The notes under the pieces: generated by a model
The model's input: the letters and a program-made list of their open reading frames with translations, nothing else
The model's database searches: none
What the model was told of the DNA's origin: nothing
IMG/VR virus record: IMGVR_UViG_3300031576_000058
Location: 1 to 52,824 of that record
Reading direction: 5' to 3' (one strand)
Length of the DNA: 52,824 nucleotides
Source of the DNA: a virus
Part shown: positions 20,196 through 27,761 of the stretch, piece by piece
Position numbering within the stretch: position 1 is the stretch's first letter
How the letters are laid out: each line of letters starts with the position of its first letter
Position numbers and translations under genes: made by a program

Positions 20196-21361
20196 AACGG
20201 AACTCCATCGCTCACGACATCAAACCGGCGACCGGGACGGTCGAACACCACGGCCATCTCGCCCGTGGCACCGTCCCTCGCCTTTGCGACGCTCATCATG
20301 AAGCGGGCTGCGGCCTTGCTCATCTCCTCGGGCTTCGCCCACAGGAAGGTCACGCTGTCTGCTTCCTGCTCAATCTCGCCTGACTCTCGGAGGTCGGCCA
20401 ACGTCGGCCGCTGTGACCGCCGCGCCTCCACCGCCCGGTTGAGTTGGCAGACAACCACCGCAACGCACTCGTGGATCCGCATCATCATGCGGAGTTCGCG
20501 CAGGATGTCCCCGACCTCTTCCGCCCGCGTCTGTTCCTTGTTCTTTCTTGCCCGCTTGAGATACCCGAGGTGGTCGATGAAGACGAGCCGGATTTGGCCC
20601 TCGTCAAGGCACCACGAGAAATCTGCGACGAGGTCGTCCCATGTCTTCGCGGGCGAGTCCAGAAGATAGGCCTGCCTGGGGCTCTCTCGCTGCTTCTTCG
20701 CCAGCCTGACCGCCCTCGACACACCGATCTCGAGCGGCACAAAGAGCGTCGGCAGCCCCCTCGTGGCGAATGACGTGGCCCACTGCATGGCGAGCGTGGT
20801 CTTGCCTCTGCCTGGCCTCCCTGCAATGACGTGGATCGTCCCGGGGATCAGTCCCCCCACCATGCGATCCCACTCATCAAATCCCGTCACCAGCGTTGGC
20901 CCATCCATCTCGGCAGGTATAGCCTCGGCAACTGACACCAGACGCCGCTGGACTTCGCCGTTGCCCTCGATGTCTCGCCACAGCGTCCTCAGCTTCGACC
21001 GCTTCTCGGCTGGCGGGGCATCCTCGCTAAGCAGGTCATTCATCTTAGCAACCGCATGGCGAGACCGATCCTCCCAGGAGAACTGCTTGAGCTTCGAGAT
21101 CCACCATGCCTGTCGAACATCCGTTTCCTCAAATGGGAGCGACTGTAGCAAAGGACGGAGCTTCGGATTCTCATCGGCAAAGGATGGCAGGCATAGATCC
21201 TCCCCCCTCAGAGCCCAAAGCCGCAAAGCCCTGAACGCCTCTCCGTGGGCTGGGTGCATGTCCTCTGGATCGAGGAGGCGCAGTGCTGTTCCATAGTTCT
21301 CCGTATGGTAGAAGCAGTTCGCTAGCACCATTGCCGAGGTCTTCTCCTTGGTGAGGATCAT
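20192..21361 (-). CDS. DnaB-like replicative helicase
   Basis: 389 residues from ATG 21361, whose ribosome site GGAGGTGT would otherwise be read as coding. A divergent N-terminal domain is followed by the RecA-type core: Walker A GRPGRGKTT (181-189), Walker B LVFID (259-263) and the DnaB motif QLNRAVEARRSQRPTLADLRESG in two runs. Unwinds DNA 5' to 3' at the fork. Overlaps both neighbours. Somewhat short of E. coli DnaB (471), as in many phage helicases. Confidence 0.88.
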   Translation of the reverse strand: MILTKEKTSAMVLANCFYHTENYGTALRLLDPEDMHPAHGEAFRALRLWALRGEDLCLPSFADENPKLRPLLQSLPFEETDVRQAWWISKLKQFSWEDRSRHAVAKMNDLLSEDAPPAEKRSKLRTLWRDIEGNGEVQRRLVSVAEAIPAEMDGPTLVTGFDEWDRMVGGLIPGTIHVIAGRPGRGKTTLAMQWATSFATRGLPTLFVPLEIGVSRAVRLAKKQRESPRQAYLLDSPAKTWDDLVADFSWCLDEGQIRLVFIDHLGYLKRARKNKEQTRAEEVGDILRELRMMMRIHECVAVVVCQLNRAVEARRSQRPTLADLRESGEIEQEADSVTFLWAKPEEMSKAAARFMMSVAKARDGATGEMAVVFDRPGRRFDVVSDGVPF

Positions 21362-22227
21362 TCCGACACCTCCCACTGAGGCCCGTGCTGGATTTCATCC
21401 GGATCCGCCTTGGCCGCCTGAAGATAAGACTCAAACTTGACCCCGAAGAGCGTCTCTGGCCGTAGGTACTCGTGCATCTTCGGGTCGTTTGCCCAGGTGG
21501 TTACCTTGTAGTCAACGACCACTCGCACATCCTCAAGCGTGAAGCTTTCGCTGGCTCTCGCAGCGAGGTGGGCAATGGTGGTCTTCGTGTTGGGGCTGAA
21601 TCTCTTGCCGGTTCTCTCGTTGAGGTATGCGATAGCATCGGAGATGAAGCCGTTTAAGGAGGGGATGTCGGGCTTGCCCGACAATGTCTTTCTCTTTTTC
21701 TTAGGGATTAGGGATTGGGGATTAGGGATCAGGGATACTGAGTTAGGGATTAGGGATATTGGGTCTGTAACACGGTTACACGGTCGGTTGACGGTCGGCT
21801 GACTGTCAGGTGACGGTCGGCTGACTGTCTGCCAACGGTCAGGCAACCGTTGCTTAAATAACGGATATGTCTCAAAAAAATCGTTTACAATTAGAACAGA
21901 CGAGCACTGCTCAAGGTCAGTTTCGACGGCTTGGAGCATCCTGGGAGACTTCGGGGTTCGCTTGAACCGCTTGCGGACGAACACCCAGGATCCGTCCCTG
22001 ATGATCCTCCGACGATCGGCAAGGCTGGAAAGGTAGGCCCTAACCTTGGCCAGCGGAAGCTCTGTGTCCGCAGCAATCTGTTCATCCGTTGCCCTGTAGA
22101 TGCCGGAGGGTCTGGTACGTTCGTTCGCAAAGAGGTAGGCGTAAAAGCCCTTATTCTCGAAGGGGAGGCCCTCAAGTTTGTCGTCGTTCCAGAGGCCGCT
22201 GTAGAGCGGATGGTATTCGCCCATCAC
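21358..22227 (-). CDS. Replication initiator with Phg_2220_C-type domain
   Basis: 289 residues. N-terminal winged-helix (LPFENKGFYAYLFANERT, then TELPLAKVRAYLSSLADRRRI). A low-complexity linker with repeated SLIPN, then a C-terminal domain (AIAYLNERTGKRF, VRVVVDYKVTTWANDPKMHEYLRPETLFGVKFESYL in two parts). This matches the phage conserved C-terminal family found in DnaD/O-type initiators. Loads the adjacent helicase at the origin inside this gene. The linker is encoded by the origin repeats. Ends by four-base overlap with the helicase. Confidence 0.8.
   Translation of the reverse strand: MMGEYHPLYSGLWNDDKLEGLPFENKGFYAYLFANERTRPSGIYRATDEQIAADTELPLAKVRAYLSSLADRRRIIRDGSWVFVRKRFKRTPKSPRMLQAVETDLEQCSSVLIVNDFFETYPLFKQRLPDRWQTVSRPSPDSQPTVNRPCNRVTDPISLIPNSVSLIPNPQSLIPKKKRKTLSGKPDIPSLNGFISDAIAYLNERTGKRFSPNTKTTIAHLAARASESFTLEDVRVVVDYKVTTWANDPKMHEYLRPETLFGVKFESYLQAAKADPDEIQHGPQWEVSE
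21701..21895. other. Replication origin (iterons plus AT-rich region)
   Basis: Within the initiator gene, 21701-21762 has about seven copies of a TTAGGGAT-type octamer. Then 21778-21850 has repeated GACGGTCGGCTGACTGTC units (two full, several partial), followed at 21853-21895 by an AT-rich tract (TTAAATAACGG and a poly-A run). Iterons inside the initiator next to an unwinding region is the lambda-O type of origin. Inferred; not tested. Confidence 0.65.
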
Positions 22228-22296
22228 GACTCCGCTCTACAGGGTGTGCCCGGGGATTCGTTCAGAAGAGGGGGGAACGGCTTTGTTGGCGAGACT

Positions 22297-22324
22297 TGGT
22301 GGCCCCAGCGGGATTCGAACCCGC
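22297..22324 (-). tRNA. tRNA 3' end fragment, probable attP core
   Basis: Minus strand: T-stem GCGGG, loop TTCGAAT, CCCGC, then acceptor TGGGGCC, A, CCA. No matching 5' acceptor (GGCCCCA) or D-arm upstream, so it is only the 3' end. It lies 55 bases downstream of the integrase stop. Phage integrases of this type commonly use a tRNA 3' end as attachment core, restoring the host gene on insertion. Confidence 0.7.
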
Positions 22325-22378
22325 GTTTCCGCCTTGATTCGACGGCGATAGCTTGACTTTCGCTAATTGCCCCAGAAA

Positions 22379-23290
22379 CTAAACTGGCTCCTGGCCAGAG
22401 ATCTCCTCCCCGAAGGCCAGATCGACCAGGCGCCGGTCCTCCTCCAGGAGGTGGATATACACCGTCGTCGTGTCCACCCGGGCATGGCCGGCGAGCTTCT
22501 GGATCCGCCACATGTCCTCGGCCCGCGTCGCCCGCAAGGCGAGTTCCGTCAAGTAGGTGTGTCGGAACCAGTGTGGGCTCACGTGCGGCAAGCCCGCTCT
22601 TCTCGCGTAGGTCTTGATCGTCCCGTAGAGGCTTGTTTGAGACAGGCGCCGCCGAGTCCGGCTCAACAAGACCGGACCGCCGACCGGCTTCCCCCTTCGC
22701 TCCCACAGGATCATCAGATGCTTGACCGTCAGGGGCGAGAGCGGCATGTAGCGACGCCGCTTCCCCTTGCCGTGCCTGACGAACCAGGACCGCTTCACCA
22801 GATCGAGGTCTGGCCAGTCGGTCATCAGGAGCTCGCGTCTTCGGCCCCCCGCCTGCCACATCAGCAGCACCGCCACCCGGTTCTGGTAGGCCTGCAGCCG
22901 CTGGTCCTGGACTGCCTCCCTCCAATACCGGGCCGCTTGGCCCAGGCTCAGGGCCCCCTTTGGGTGCCAGACCTCCGCCCGCGGTCTCGGGACCAAGGCG
23001 ACCGGGTTCCCCTTGACTAACCCCTCCCGTTGCAACCAGCGGAAGAAGGCTGAGAGCGCGGCGAGACGCATCCGGATCGAGGCCGGCGCGAGGTTCCGCT
23101 CCCGCATCTCGGCGGTCCAGCCGCGCAGATGTTCCTTCGTGATCCGCGACTTCTCGGCTTTCTTGCCCTGGGATCTCAGGTAGGTCCAGAACCAGCGGTA
23201 GGCCCGCCTGTAGGCGTCGATCGTGGCTGGGCTCCTCCCCTCCTCCTCGAGCGACTGGAGGAACTTGTGGACCCAGTCTCGGCTGACCAC
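22379..23290 (-). CDS. Tyrosine-recombinase integrase
   Basis: 303 residues from GTG 23290, five bases after GGAGG. The frame is open to a TTG at 23344 but without a good site. SAM-like N-terminal core-binding domain (WVHKFLQSLEEEGRSP) and catalytic domain with Arg in GGRRREL, Lys near HGKGKRR, HWFRH box and LAGHARVDTT ending in Y (VYIHL). All R-K-H-R-H-Y positions appear present. Catalyses site-specific integration/excision, most likely at the tRNA 3' end at 22297-22324. Confidence 0.9.
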   Translation of the reverse strand: MVSRDWVHKFLQSLEEEGRSPATIDAYRRAYRWFWTYLRSQGKKAEKSRITKEHLRGWTAEMRERNLAPASIRMRLAALSAFFRWLQREGLVKGNPVALVPRPRAEVWHPKGALSLGQAARYWREAVQDQRLQAYQNRVAVLLMWQAGGRRRELLMTDWPDLDLVKRSWFVRHGKGKRRRYMPLSPLTVKHLMILWERRGKPVGGPVLLSRTRRRLSQTSLYGTIKTYARRAGLPHVSPHWFRHTYLTELALRATRAEDMWRIQKLAGHARVDTTTVYIHLLEEDRRLVDLAFGEEISGQEPV

Positions 23291-23374
23291 GACCGCCTCC
23301 GTGATGGGGCGCCCATGATAGCCGGATGAGCGAGTGAGCGTCAAGGTGGAAACCTTGCAACGCGCTACCCCCGG

Positions 23375-23668
23375 TCAGTATTGACTTTCAACGGCCTCCC
23401 GAGAGCCGAGGTATTTCGTTGCAAACTGGACGTTCTCGTAACGCGAAAGCTCTTGCTCGACCTGTTCTTGCTGGCCGATACTCTGTGTGAAAGCTCGCAT
23501 CGCCACGAGGCCGACATAGAGAGCTTCCCTCATGGCATCTTGCAGCTTCAGGCGTGGATGGGTTTCGCGGCGCCACGCTTGGTACTCCTTGGCCATCTCC
23601 TTCAACTCCGAAGGAATCCGGATGTGAGTCACCTCGGTCTTCTTGCCGTTCACAGCGTCACGCCGCAT
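23375..23668 (-). CDS. Ribbon-helix-helix-like regulator
   Basis: 97 residues. TEVTHIRIPSELKEMAKEY is a typical beta-strand plus helix start of an Arc/MetJ-type DNA-binding fold; helices follow (LQDAMREALYVGLVAMRAF). Overlaps the repressor stop. Probably regulates integration or early genes; could work with the repressor. Confidence 0.65.
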   Translation of the reverse strand: MRRDAVNGKKTEVTHIRIPSELKEMAKEYQAWRRETHPRLKLQDAMREALYVGLVAMRAFTQSIGQQEQVEQELSRYENVQFATKYLGSREAVESQY

Positions 23669-23897
23669 TGGATCGCTCGTTGGATAACCCGAGCAGGTAG
23701 TCGGTGCTGGTCTCGAAGACCTTCGCCAGCATCCTCAGGTCCTCGCTGTTGGGGTCCGCTCGGCCACACTCCCAATGGCCGACCATGCCCCGGGACTTCG
23801 GCGGCTTCATCATTCTGCCGAGGCCCTCCTGGGTGAGCTTCGGCTTGGCCCCCATCCGGAGAGCCTTGATACGCAAAGCGAGTGTCCGGTTCGCCAT
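23658..23897 (-). CDS. XRE-family (CI-like) repressor
   Basis: 79 residues, one HTH_3 domain: LTQEGLGRMM, SRGMVGHWECGRADP and LRMLAKVFETSTDYLLG are the classic helices 2-5 with W-E-x-G-x-x-x-P. Lacks a C-terminal oligomerisation/peptidase domain, so it is a short repressor. Transcribed from the promoter at 23921-23951, whose sequence is shared with the early plus-strand promoter at 24732, suggesting it controls both. Confidence 0.82.
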   Translation of the reverse strand: MANRTLALRIKALRMGAKPKLTQEGLGRMMKPPKSRGMVGHWECGRADPNSEDLRMLAKVFETSTDYLLGLSNERSNAA

Positions 23898-23913
23898 CGA
23901 GTCGCCTCCGTCA

Positions 23914-23961
23914 TCCGCTCACTATACTAGCCCTGATTTTGCGCGTGTCAAGAACTTTTTT
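23914..23961 (-). promoter_or_regulatory. Repressor promoter and shared operator
   Basis: Minus strand: AAAAAAGTTCTTGACACG (23961-23944) with TTGACA as -35, 19-base spacer, TATAGT -10 (23926-23921), then TGAGCGGA. The 18-base upstream block and TGAGCGGA are identical in the plus-strand promoter 24722-24769, as expected of a repeated operator. Confidence 0.7.
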
Positions 23962-23989
23962 TCAGTGGGCAAACAGAAAAGGTCCGGCT

Positions 23990-24382
23990 ATGATACCGCT
24001 CATGAAACGAGCCAAGGAGTTAAGTCGCACCATCCTCGACGCTTTGAAGCGCCACGGCTACAAGCAGGACATTCTGGCGCCTGTGGTGGGCCGGAGCAGA
24101 CAAATGGTCAATAAAAAGCTCAACCTGAAGAGTCCGTTCACTTACGAAGAGGTGGCCAGGATCAGCGATTTTCTCGGGATTCCAGACCTTTGCAGCCAGG
24201 GGAAGTCTTCCAGCGCAGGGCACGATCCAGCGGCACGCGCTTTGCTTACCTTTCTCTCTATGCTACCCTCAGACCAGAGAAAGGAGTTTTACCGTGCTGC
24301 CGCGACCATCCTTCAGGGGTACGTTGCTACGCGGCGCCCATCGCAGGCGCTCCAGATCCTTCGCGCCGCCAGCAAGAGGTAA
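23990..24382 (+). CDS. Second HTH regulator (Cro-like position)
   Basis: About 130 residues from ATG 23990; an upstream in-frame start at 23882 would overlap the repressor. Contains LSRTILDALKRHGYKQDILAPVVGRSRQ and VARISDFLGIP, a lambda-repressor-like fold, then a helical tail. Divergent from the XRE repressor with ~90 bases between, as cro is from cI. An ATG at 24002 is possible. Confidence 0.65.
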   Translation: MIPLMKRAKELSRTILDALKRHGYKQDILAPVVGRSRQMVNKKLNLKSPFTYEEVARISDFLGIPDLCSQGKSSSAGHDPAARALLTFLSMLPSDQRKEFYRAAATILQGYVATRRPSQALQILRAASKR

Positions 24383-24410
24383 GAAGATCATCGACTTCAG
24401 GACGGCGAAG

Positions 24411-24689
24411 ATGGCTAGGTTGCTCCACACGATCAGAAAAGCCGCGCTGTCTGTTGCCGTCGTGGCAGGACTGGCCGCCTGCGGGCCAACCGCCTACCAG
24501 GCGTACTACCGTGACTGCGTCCGGGCCGGCGATCCCGAGCACATCTGCCGGTACCAGGCCGAGATGATGCGCCAGCAGGCGATTCAGACCAACATCGGGA
24601 TCATCCAGACCTTCAAGCCCGCCCCGCCCCCACCCCAACGGACGATCATCTGCACAGACTTGGGGGGCGGTAGGGTGAGCTGCCAGTAA
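24411..24689 (+). CDS. Small lipoprotein
   Basis: 92 residues from ATG 24411. Signal with lipobox LAACG (VAVVAGLAACGP), then a Tyr/Gln-rich helix with Cys residues (RDCVRAG, HICRY) and a C-terminal CTDLGGGRVSC. Small lipoproteins with this ending are common in Gram-negative genomes. First structural-type gene of the early plus operon; possibly expressed in lysogens. Confidence 0.62.
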   Translation: MARLLHTIRKAALSVAVVAGLAACGPTAYQAYYRDCVRAGDPEHICRYQAEMMRQQAIQTNIGIIQTFKPAPPPPQRTIICTDLGGGRVSCQ

Positions 24690-24718
24690 CCCCCCTCCTG
24701 AGGACCCCCCCTTTTTTC
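24664..24718 (+). terminator. Possible intrinsic terminator
   Basis: GGGGGG (24662-24667) can pair with CCCCCC just before TTTTTT (24711-24716), with a smaller TCCT/AGGA stem between. It overlaps the end of the lipoprotein gene and sits just ahead of the early promoter. The G/C-homopolymer stem makes the fold uncertain. Confidence 0.35.
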
Positions 24719-24721
24719 CCT

Positions 24722-24769
24722 AAAAAAGTTCTTGACACGATCTCGTCTGGTGCTCATACTATGAGCGGA
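24722..24769 (+). promoter_or_regulatory. Early promoter with shared operator
   Basis: AAAAAAGTTCTTGACACG (24722-24739), TTGACA -35 at 24732-24737, 19-base spacer, TACTAT at 24757-24762, then TGAGCGGA running into the GGAGG site of the first early gene. Identical blocks occur upstream of the repressor. Drives 24780-32380. Confidence 0.7.
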
Positions 24770-24779
24770 GGTGAGAACC

Positions 24780-24992
24780 ATGGACAGCCCGTTGGACCCG
24801 AGATACTTGGACGGCCTCGCCGATGGCCGCAGGGATGCCGCCTTGGCGGACGACCCAGACATCAAGGGGTTTGTGGAATCCCCCGCCATGGACGAGGGGG
24901 AGAAGCTCTACACGCTCGGCTATCTCTCTGGGTGGAACCATGAGGTCTTCGCAAGGCTCCCGAAGGAGAGCGTCGATGGCCGAGTGGCCTGA
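24780..24992 (+). CDS. Small acidic early protein
   Basis: 70 residues from ATG 24780 (GGAGG eight bases upstream; a GTG at 24771 would abut the site). Reads YLDGLADGRRDAALADDPDI, then LYTLGYLSGWNHEVF: a helical protein with a style seen in small early phage genes. First gene behind the early promoter. Function unknown. Confidence 0.7.
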   Translation: MDSPLDPRYLDGLADGRRDAALADDPDIKGFVESPAMDEGEKLYTLGYLSGWNHEVFARLPKESVDGRVA

Positions 24993-25161
24993 GCAGGCCT
25001 ACCAGAAGGTCGCCGCACATTGGGCGAACTGCCCCACTTGTAAATCGGCGGGGGGAGAGGAGGCCGGACTCAAAGACCTCTGCCCTACTGGTGCGGTGCT
25101 GACGGAGCAGTGGTGGAATGCGGAGAGGACCTGGGCCGAAGCAGAGAGGGAGAAGCGATGA
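24976..25161 (+). CDS. Small zinc-binding early protein
   Basis: 61 residues from ATG 24976 (AGGAGAG site). Helix, then CPTC near residue 19 and a single Cys later (DLCPTGA), followed by LTEQWWNAERTWAEAEREK. Overlaps its neighbours at both ends. Related small proteins occur in actinobacterial and proteobacterial phages. Confidence 0.62.
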   Translation: MAEWPEQAYQKVAAHWANCPTCKSAGGEEAGLKDLCPTGAVLTEQWWNAERTWAEAEREKR

Positions 25162-25358
25162 AGTGCTGCGGACGCGAAATGGAAGAAATCGAACCAGCGC
25201 ATGACGAAACCAAGGGTTTACACGGATCACAAGAGCCATACCTGTATTGCGCTAGCTGTGGACGTGAAGTTCCTTGGTCTATCTATAACAACCCGGACCT
25301 GGACGAATCAGAGCTCCAAGCCATGCACGACCAAGCTGCATGTTGGGAGGGAAGGTAA
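25158..25358 (+). CDS. Small zinc-ribbon early protein
   Basis: 66 residues from ATG 25158, overlapping the previous stop (GATGA). KCCGREMEEIEP at the start and CASCGREVPW in the middle make a zinc ribbon; the C-terminus is acidic with a Cys. Compact zinc proteins are abundant in this window. Confidence 0.62.
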   Translation: MKCCGREMEEIEPAHDETKGLHGSQEPYLYCASCGREVPWSIYNNPDLDESELQAMHDQAACWEGR

Positions 25359-25513
25359 AGCCGTGCTCGCCTATTGCTGTCTCTACGTCGGCGCCCCTCT
25401 CTTCGGACGGGTCGATCAGGTGTCGGGGCTGTCACCTTCATCCAGACGAGTGCAACTGCTACGTGACAGGGCTGAAGATCGTGTCCATTCTTACAGGAGG
25501 GATGGTGAAGTGA
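25340..25513 (+). CDS. Small Cys/His protein, probable
   Basis: 57 residues from ATG 25340; its TGA overlaps the next GTG. The second half has CRGCHLHPDECNC, a compact Cys/His cluster, then a hydrophobic helix. Overlap with the 25158 gene at the start and lack of a clean ribosome site lower confidence, but coupling to the next gene and the Cys pattern support it. Confidence 0.45.
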   Translation: MLGGKVKPCSPIAVSTSAPLSSDGSIRCRGCHLHPDECNCYVTGLKIVSILTGGMVK

Positions 25514-25659
25514 CCACCTGGATATATATCAAGTCAGAACCCCAACTATGGACGGTCGGCTTTTATGATCCAAACGGGAAGTTCCATCCCGACAGCGACC
25601 ACACGGAATCAGAGGATGCGGCGGAAAGGGTCCATTACCTAAACGGGGGGAACCAATGA
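25510..25659 (+). CDS. Small WTVGFYDP-type phage protein
   Basis: 49 residues from GTG 25510 (AGGAGGG upstream). LWTVGFYDPNGKFHPDSDH then AAERVHYLNGG is a familiar small phage/bacterial protein pattern of unknown role. Overlaps the next gene by four bases. Confidence 0.68.
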   Translation: MTTWIYIKSEPQLWTVGFYDPNGKFHPDSDHTESEDAAERVHYLNGGNQ

Positions 25660-26039
25660 CACCCGTGCTTGAGGATCCCGCGCACCCGAATACCTACTTC
25701 CTCTGCGCCGAGTGTGGGGATGAGACGCGGCCACGGACGCGAGAGGAGGAGGAACGGGGTCTTTGCTGGAACTGCGCCTTCTGGCAGACCTGGGTGGAGC
25801 GCAAGGACCATCCGGCCTACCGGGAGCACATCGTCCGGATCGGGGCCAACCACTACCTACTCGCCCCGGAGGATTCCTTCGCCAGACCCCGGGGCCTCTG
25901 CGGCACCCGCCTTGCCATCCTGTTCAAGGACGGACGCCGGGTCGAGACCAGCAACCTCTGGCATCAGGGCGTGATCCCGATGCGGTGGCGGATCCGGTTG
26001 CCAGACAATGCGACGTTCGTAGCAGCTGGAGGAGGATGA
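25656..26039 (+). CDS. Zinc-binding early protein
   Basis: 127 residues. CAECGDETRPRTREEE then CWNC form a zinc knuckle near residues 17-39. The following domain has IVRIGANHYLLAPED and LCGTRLAILFKDGRRVETSNLWHQG, with strands typical of a small beta barrel. Common in early regions of diverse phages; function not known to me. Confidence 0.68.
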   Translation: MTPVLEDPAHPNTYFLCAECGDETRPRTREEEERGLCWNCAFWQTWVERKDHPAYREHIVRIGANHYLLAPEDSFARPRGLCGTRLAILFKDGRRVETSNLWHQGVIPMRWRIRLPDNATFVAAGGG

Positions 26040-26042
26040 GCA

Positions 26043-26153
26043 ATGAGGTTCTTCGTGATCGACAATGTCATCTGGATTCGCTTCATGGACGCGAAGCAGC
26101 GCGGGGTGCGCTATCCCAGGTGGAAGATCGTGTGGCGATGGATTTTTGGCTAA
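26043..26153 (+). CDS. 36-residue basic peptide
   Basis: ATG 26043 after GGAGGATGAGCA. Reads [14 protein letters not shown] then a basic middle and aromatic end VWRWIFG. Strong ribosome site; looks translated. Amphipathic and Trp-rich; could be membrane-active. Function unknown. Confidence 0.5.
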   Translation: MRFFVIDNVIWIRFMDAKQRGVRYPRWKIVWRWIFG

Positions 26154-26163
26154 GGATGGGGCA

Positions 26164-26619
26164 ATGCTAACTATACGCCCATGGCTAACCCGGTATAAGG
26201 CGACCCTTCTTTTCCTGCACTGTGCGAACTGCGGCAGTCCTTTCGCCACGCATCATTCCGAACTTAGAAGGGGTGGCGGGATATTCTGTGGCCACAAATG
26301 CCGGGCCGAATTTCGATCTCGGGTGTGTAAAAAGCAGTTTTGGTCCAGGGTTATCAAGACAGACCATTGCTGGATCTGGACAGGTGCGCTGACTGGTCCG
26401 GGATACGGCGAATTTACCTTGAACGGCAAAACCCGATCAACCCACATCTGGGTTTGGGAGCATTTCAACGGACCAAGACCAGAGGGCATGAGATTATTTG
26501 TATGCCACCGTTGCGACAATCGTTCATGCGTGAGACCGGATCACCTGTTTCTTGGCACTCCGAGCGACAACGTGCAAGATGCTGTCCGAAAAGGAAGAAT
26601 GGGGAGGAAAAGACAATGA
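26164..26619 (+). CDS. HNH homing endonuclease
   Basis: 151 residues from ATG 26164. N-terminal zinc finger-like segment (CANCGSPF to CGHKC), then the HNH core: [48 protein letters not shown] split over two strands, and [12 protein letters not shown]. This is the HNH_3/AP2-type homing endonuclease layout. Lower G+C than flanks marks it as a recent insertion between an early small gene and the annealing-protein candidate. Confidence 0.82.
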   Translation: MLTIRPWLTRYKATLLFLHCANCGSPFATHHSELRRGGGIFCGHKCRAEFRSRVCKKQFWSRVIKTDHCWIWTGALTGPGYGEFTLNGKTRSTHIWVWEHFNGPRPEGMRLFVCHRCDNRSCVRPDHLFLGTPSDNVQDAVRKGRMGRKRQ

Positions 26620-27761
26620 ATCCTAAGCACACGGAAACCGTACCGGTACCTACGGGTAGTCAGCATGGACATGAGCAGCCACTTCCTCAGAAGTTTGAAA
26701 CAACGCCCGGTGGAGCAGAGATGATGTCCCAGGGCCTTGTTGACATCCTGATGAGGGTAGCTGACCGAAGACCTCGGGACGAAAAGAAATTCATAGTGGA
26801 TGCCCTGGCCGAACTCGAGAACGTCCCGGAAGAAGCGCATCTCGCTTTTTACTCTATCCCGTACCGCGAGAGGTCCGGGGATGAGACAGGCAAGACCACG
26901 ATGATCGAGGGTCCATCTATTCACGCCTCCCTGCCCCTGGCGCGACGATGGGGCAATAATGTATCGGGTTGCCGCCAGGTAGGCGAAACCGACACCCACT
27001 GGAACCTTGAGGGCTATAGCTTCGATGCCGAAACGGGTTTCGTTTATATCCGCCCGTTTCAGCAAAGCAAAATGTATAAAGTCGCAGGGCGCTTTGTCGA
27101 GGCTGGAGCGGATCGAAAAATGATGCTGTACCAGTCGGCAGTATCCAAGGCCATCCGCAACGCACAACTCGGGATGATCCCCAAATTCTACACCGCAGCC
27201 TACGTGGCCAAAGCAAAGGCGATAGTGGCTGGCAAGTGGGACACGAAGACGAACCCCAAGGCGGTTGAGGGCCTCCTTCGGTCCTTCGCTGCTATGGGCG
27301 TCCCACAGGAGATGCTAGAGCGGTCCGCTGACAAGCACATCTCGGAATGGACTGGAGATGACGTCGCCACCCTCCGCGGCCTGTTCAACGCCATCCAGGA
27401 CGGACAGGTGACGCTCGACGAGGCCTTTGGGAGTGGAGAGGCCGAGGCACCACCCGATCCGCAGACGAAGGCCCAGGTGGCACAGGAAAAGGCGGCGACC
27501 ACTCAATCTCCGACTCCGCCGAAGCCACCGACTGAGCCCAAACAAGAGAAGGCGGGGGCGGTGAAGCCTACCGATGTCGCCAGCGATTTCAAGATCAAGC
27601 AGGTCCACAAGATCCTCAGCACTCACGGGATTGAGTTGAAGCTACTTCCCGAGAACCCAACTGAGTCTGAGGCCATGGAGATCATCAACGCGGGGTCCAA
27701 GAAAACGAAGACCCTTGAGGTCTTGGAGCAGATCAGGAAGGTCAGGGAAACGAAGCAGTGA
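26616..27761 (+). CDS. Single-strand annealing protein candidate
   Basis: 381 residues from ATG 26616, overlapping the HNH stop. Core [40 protein letters not shown] and [21 protein letters not shown] resemble phage recombinases that sit beside a RecB/Cas4-like exonuclease. C-terminal third is Pro/Lys-rich with a final helical domain ([16 protein letters not shown]). Expected to pair complementary strands with the 27758 nuclease. Exact superfamily (ERF/RecT/Sak) not certain. Confidence 0.6.
   Translation: MNPKHTETVPVPTGSQHGHEQPLPQKFETTPGGAEMMSQGLVDILMRVADRRPRDEKKFIVDALAELENVPEEAHLAFYSIPYRERSGDETGKTTMIEGPSIHASLPLARRWGNNVSGCRQVGETDTHWNLEGYSFDAETGFVYIRPFQQSKMYKVAGRFVEAGADRKMMLYQSAVSKAIRNAQLGMIPKFYTAAYVAKAKAIVAGKWDTKTNPKAVEGLLRSFAAMGVPQEMLERSADKHISEWTGDDVATLRGLFNAIQDGQVTLDEAFGSGEAEAPPDPQTKAQVAQEKAATTQSPTPPKPPTEPKQEKAGAVKPTDVASDFKIKQVHKILSTHGIELKLLPENPTESEAMEIINAGSKKTKTLEVLEQIRKVRETKQ

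Noticed and set aside
21701-21850. Repeat cluster as a CRISPR array
   Set aside because: Repeats are 8 or ~18 bases with irregular short spacing and lie inside a coding gene; no cas genes. Better explained as origin iterons.
21931-22356. Protein ending with W-W-P-Q-R-D-S-N-P-R
   Set aside because: This string is the well-known false translation of the antisense of a tRNA 3' end; it is antisense to the initiator gene and marks the att core instead.
22224-23360. 378-codon minus-strand frame overlapping the integrase
   Set aside because: Gly/Pro/Arg-rich translation in the wrong frame of the integrase; the integrase frame carries all catalytic motifs.
24294-24410. Upstream extension of the small lipoprotein gene
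   Set aside because: It would remove the signal peptide from the N-terminus and overlaps the regulator gene; the ATG at 24411 gives a proper lipobox position.
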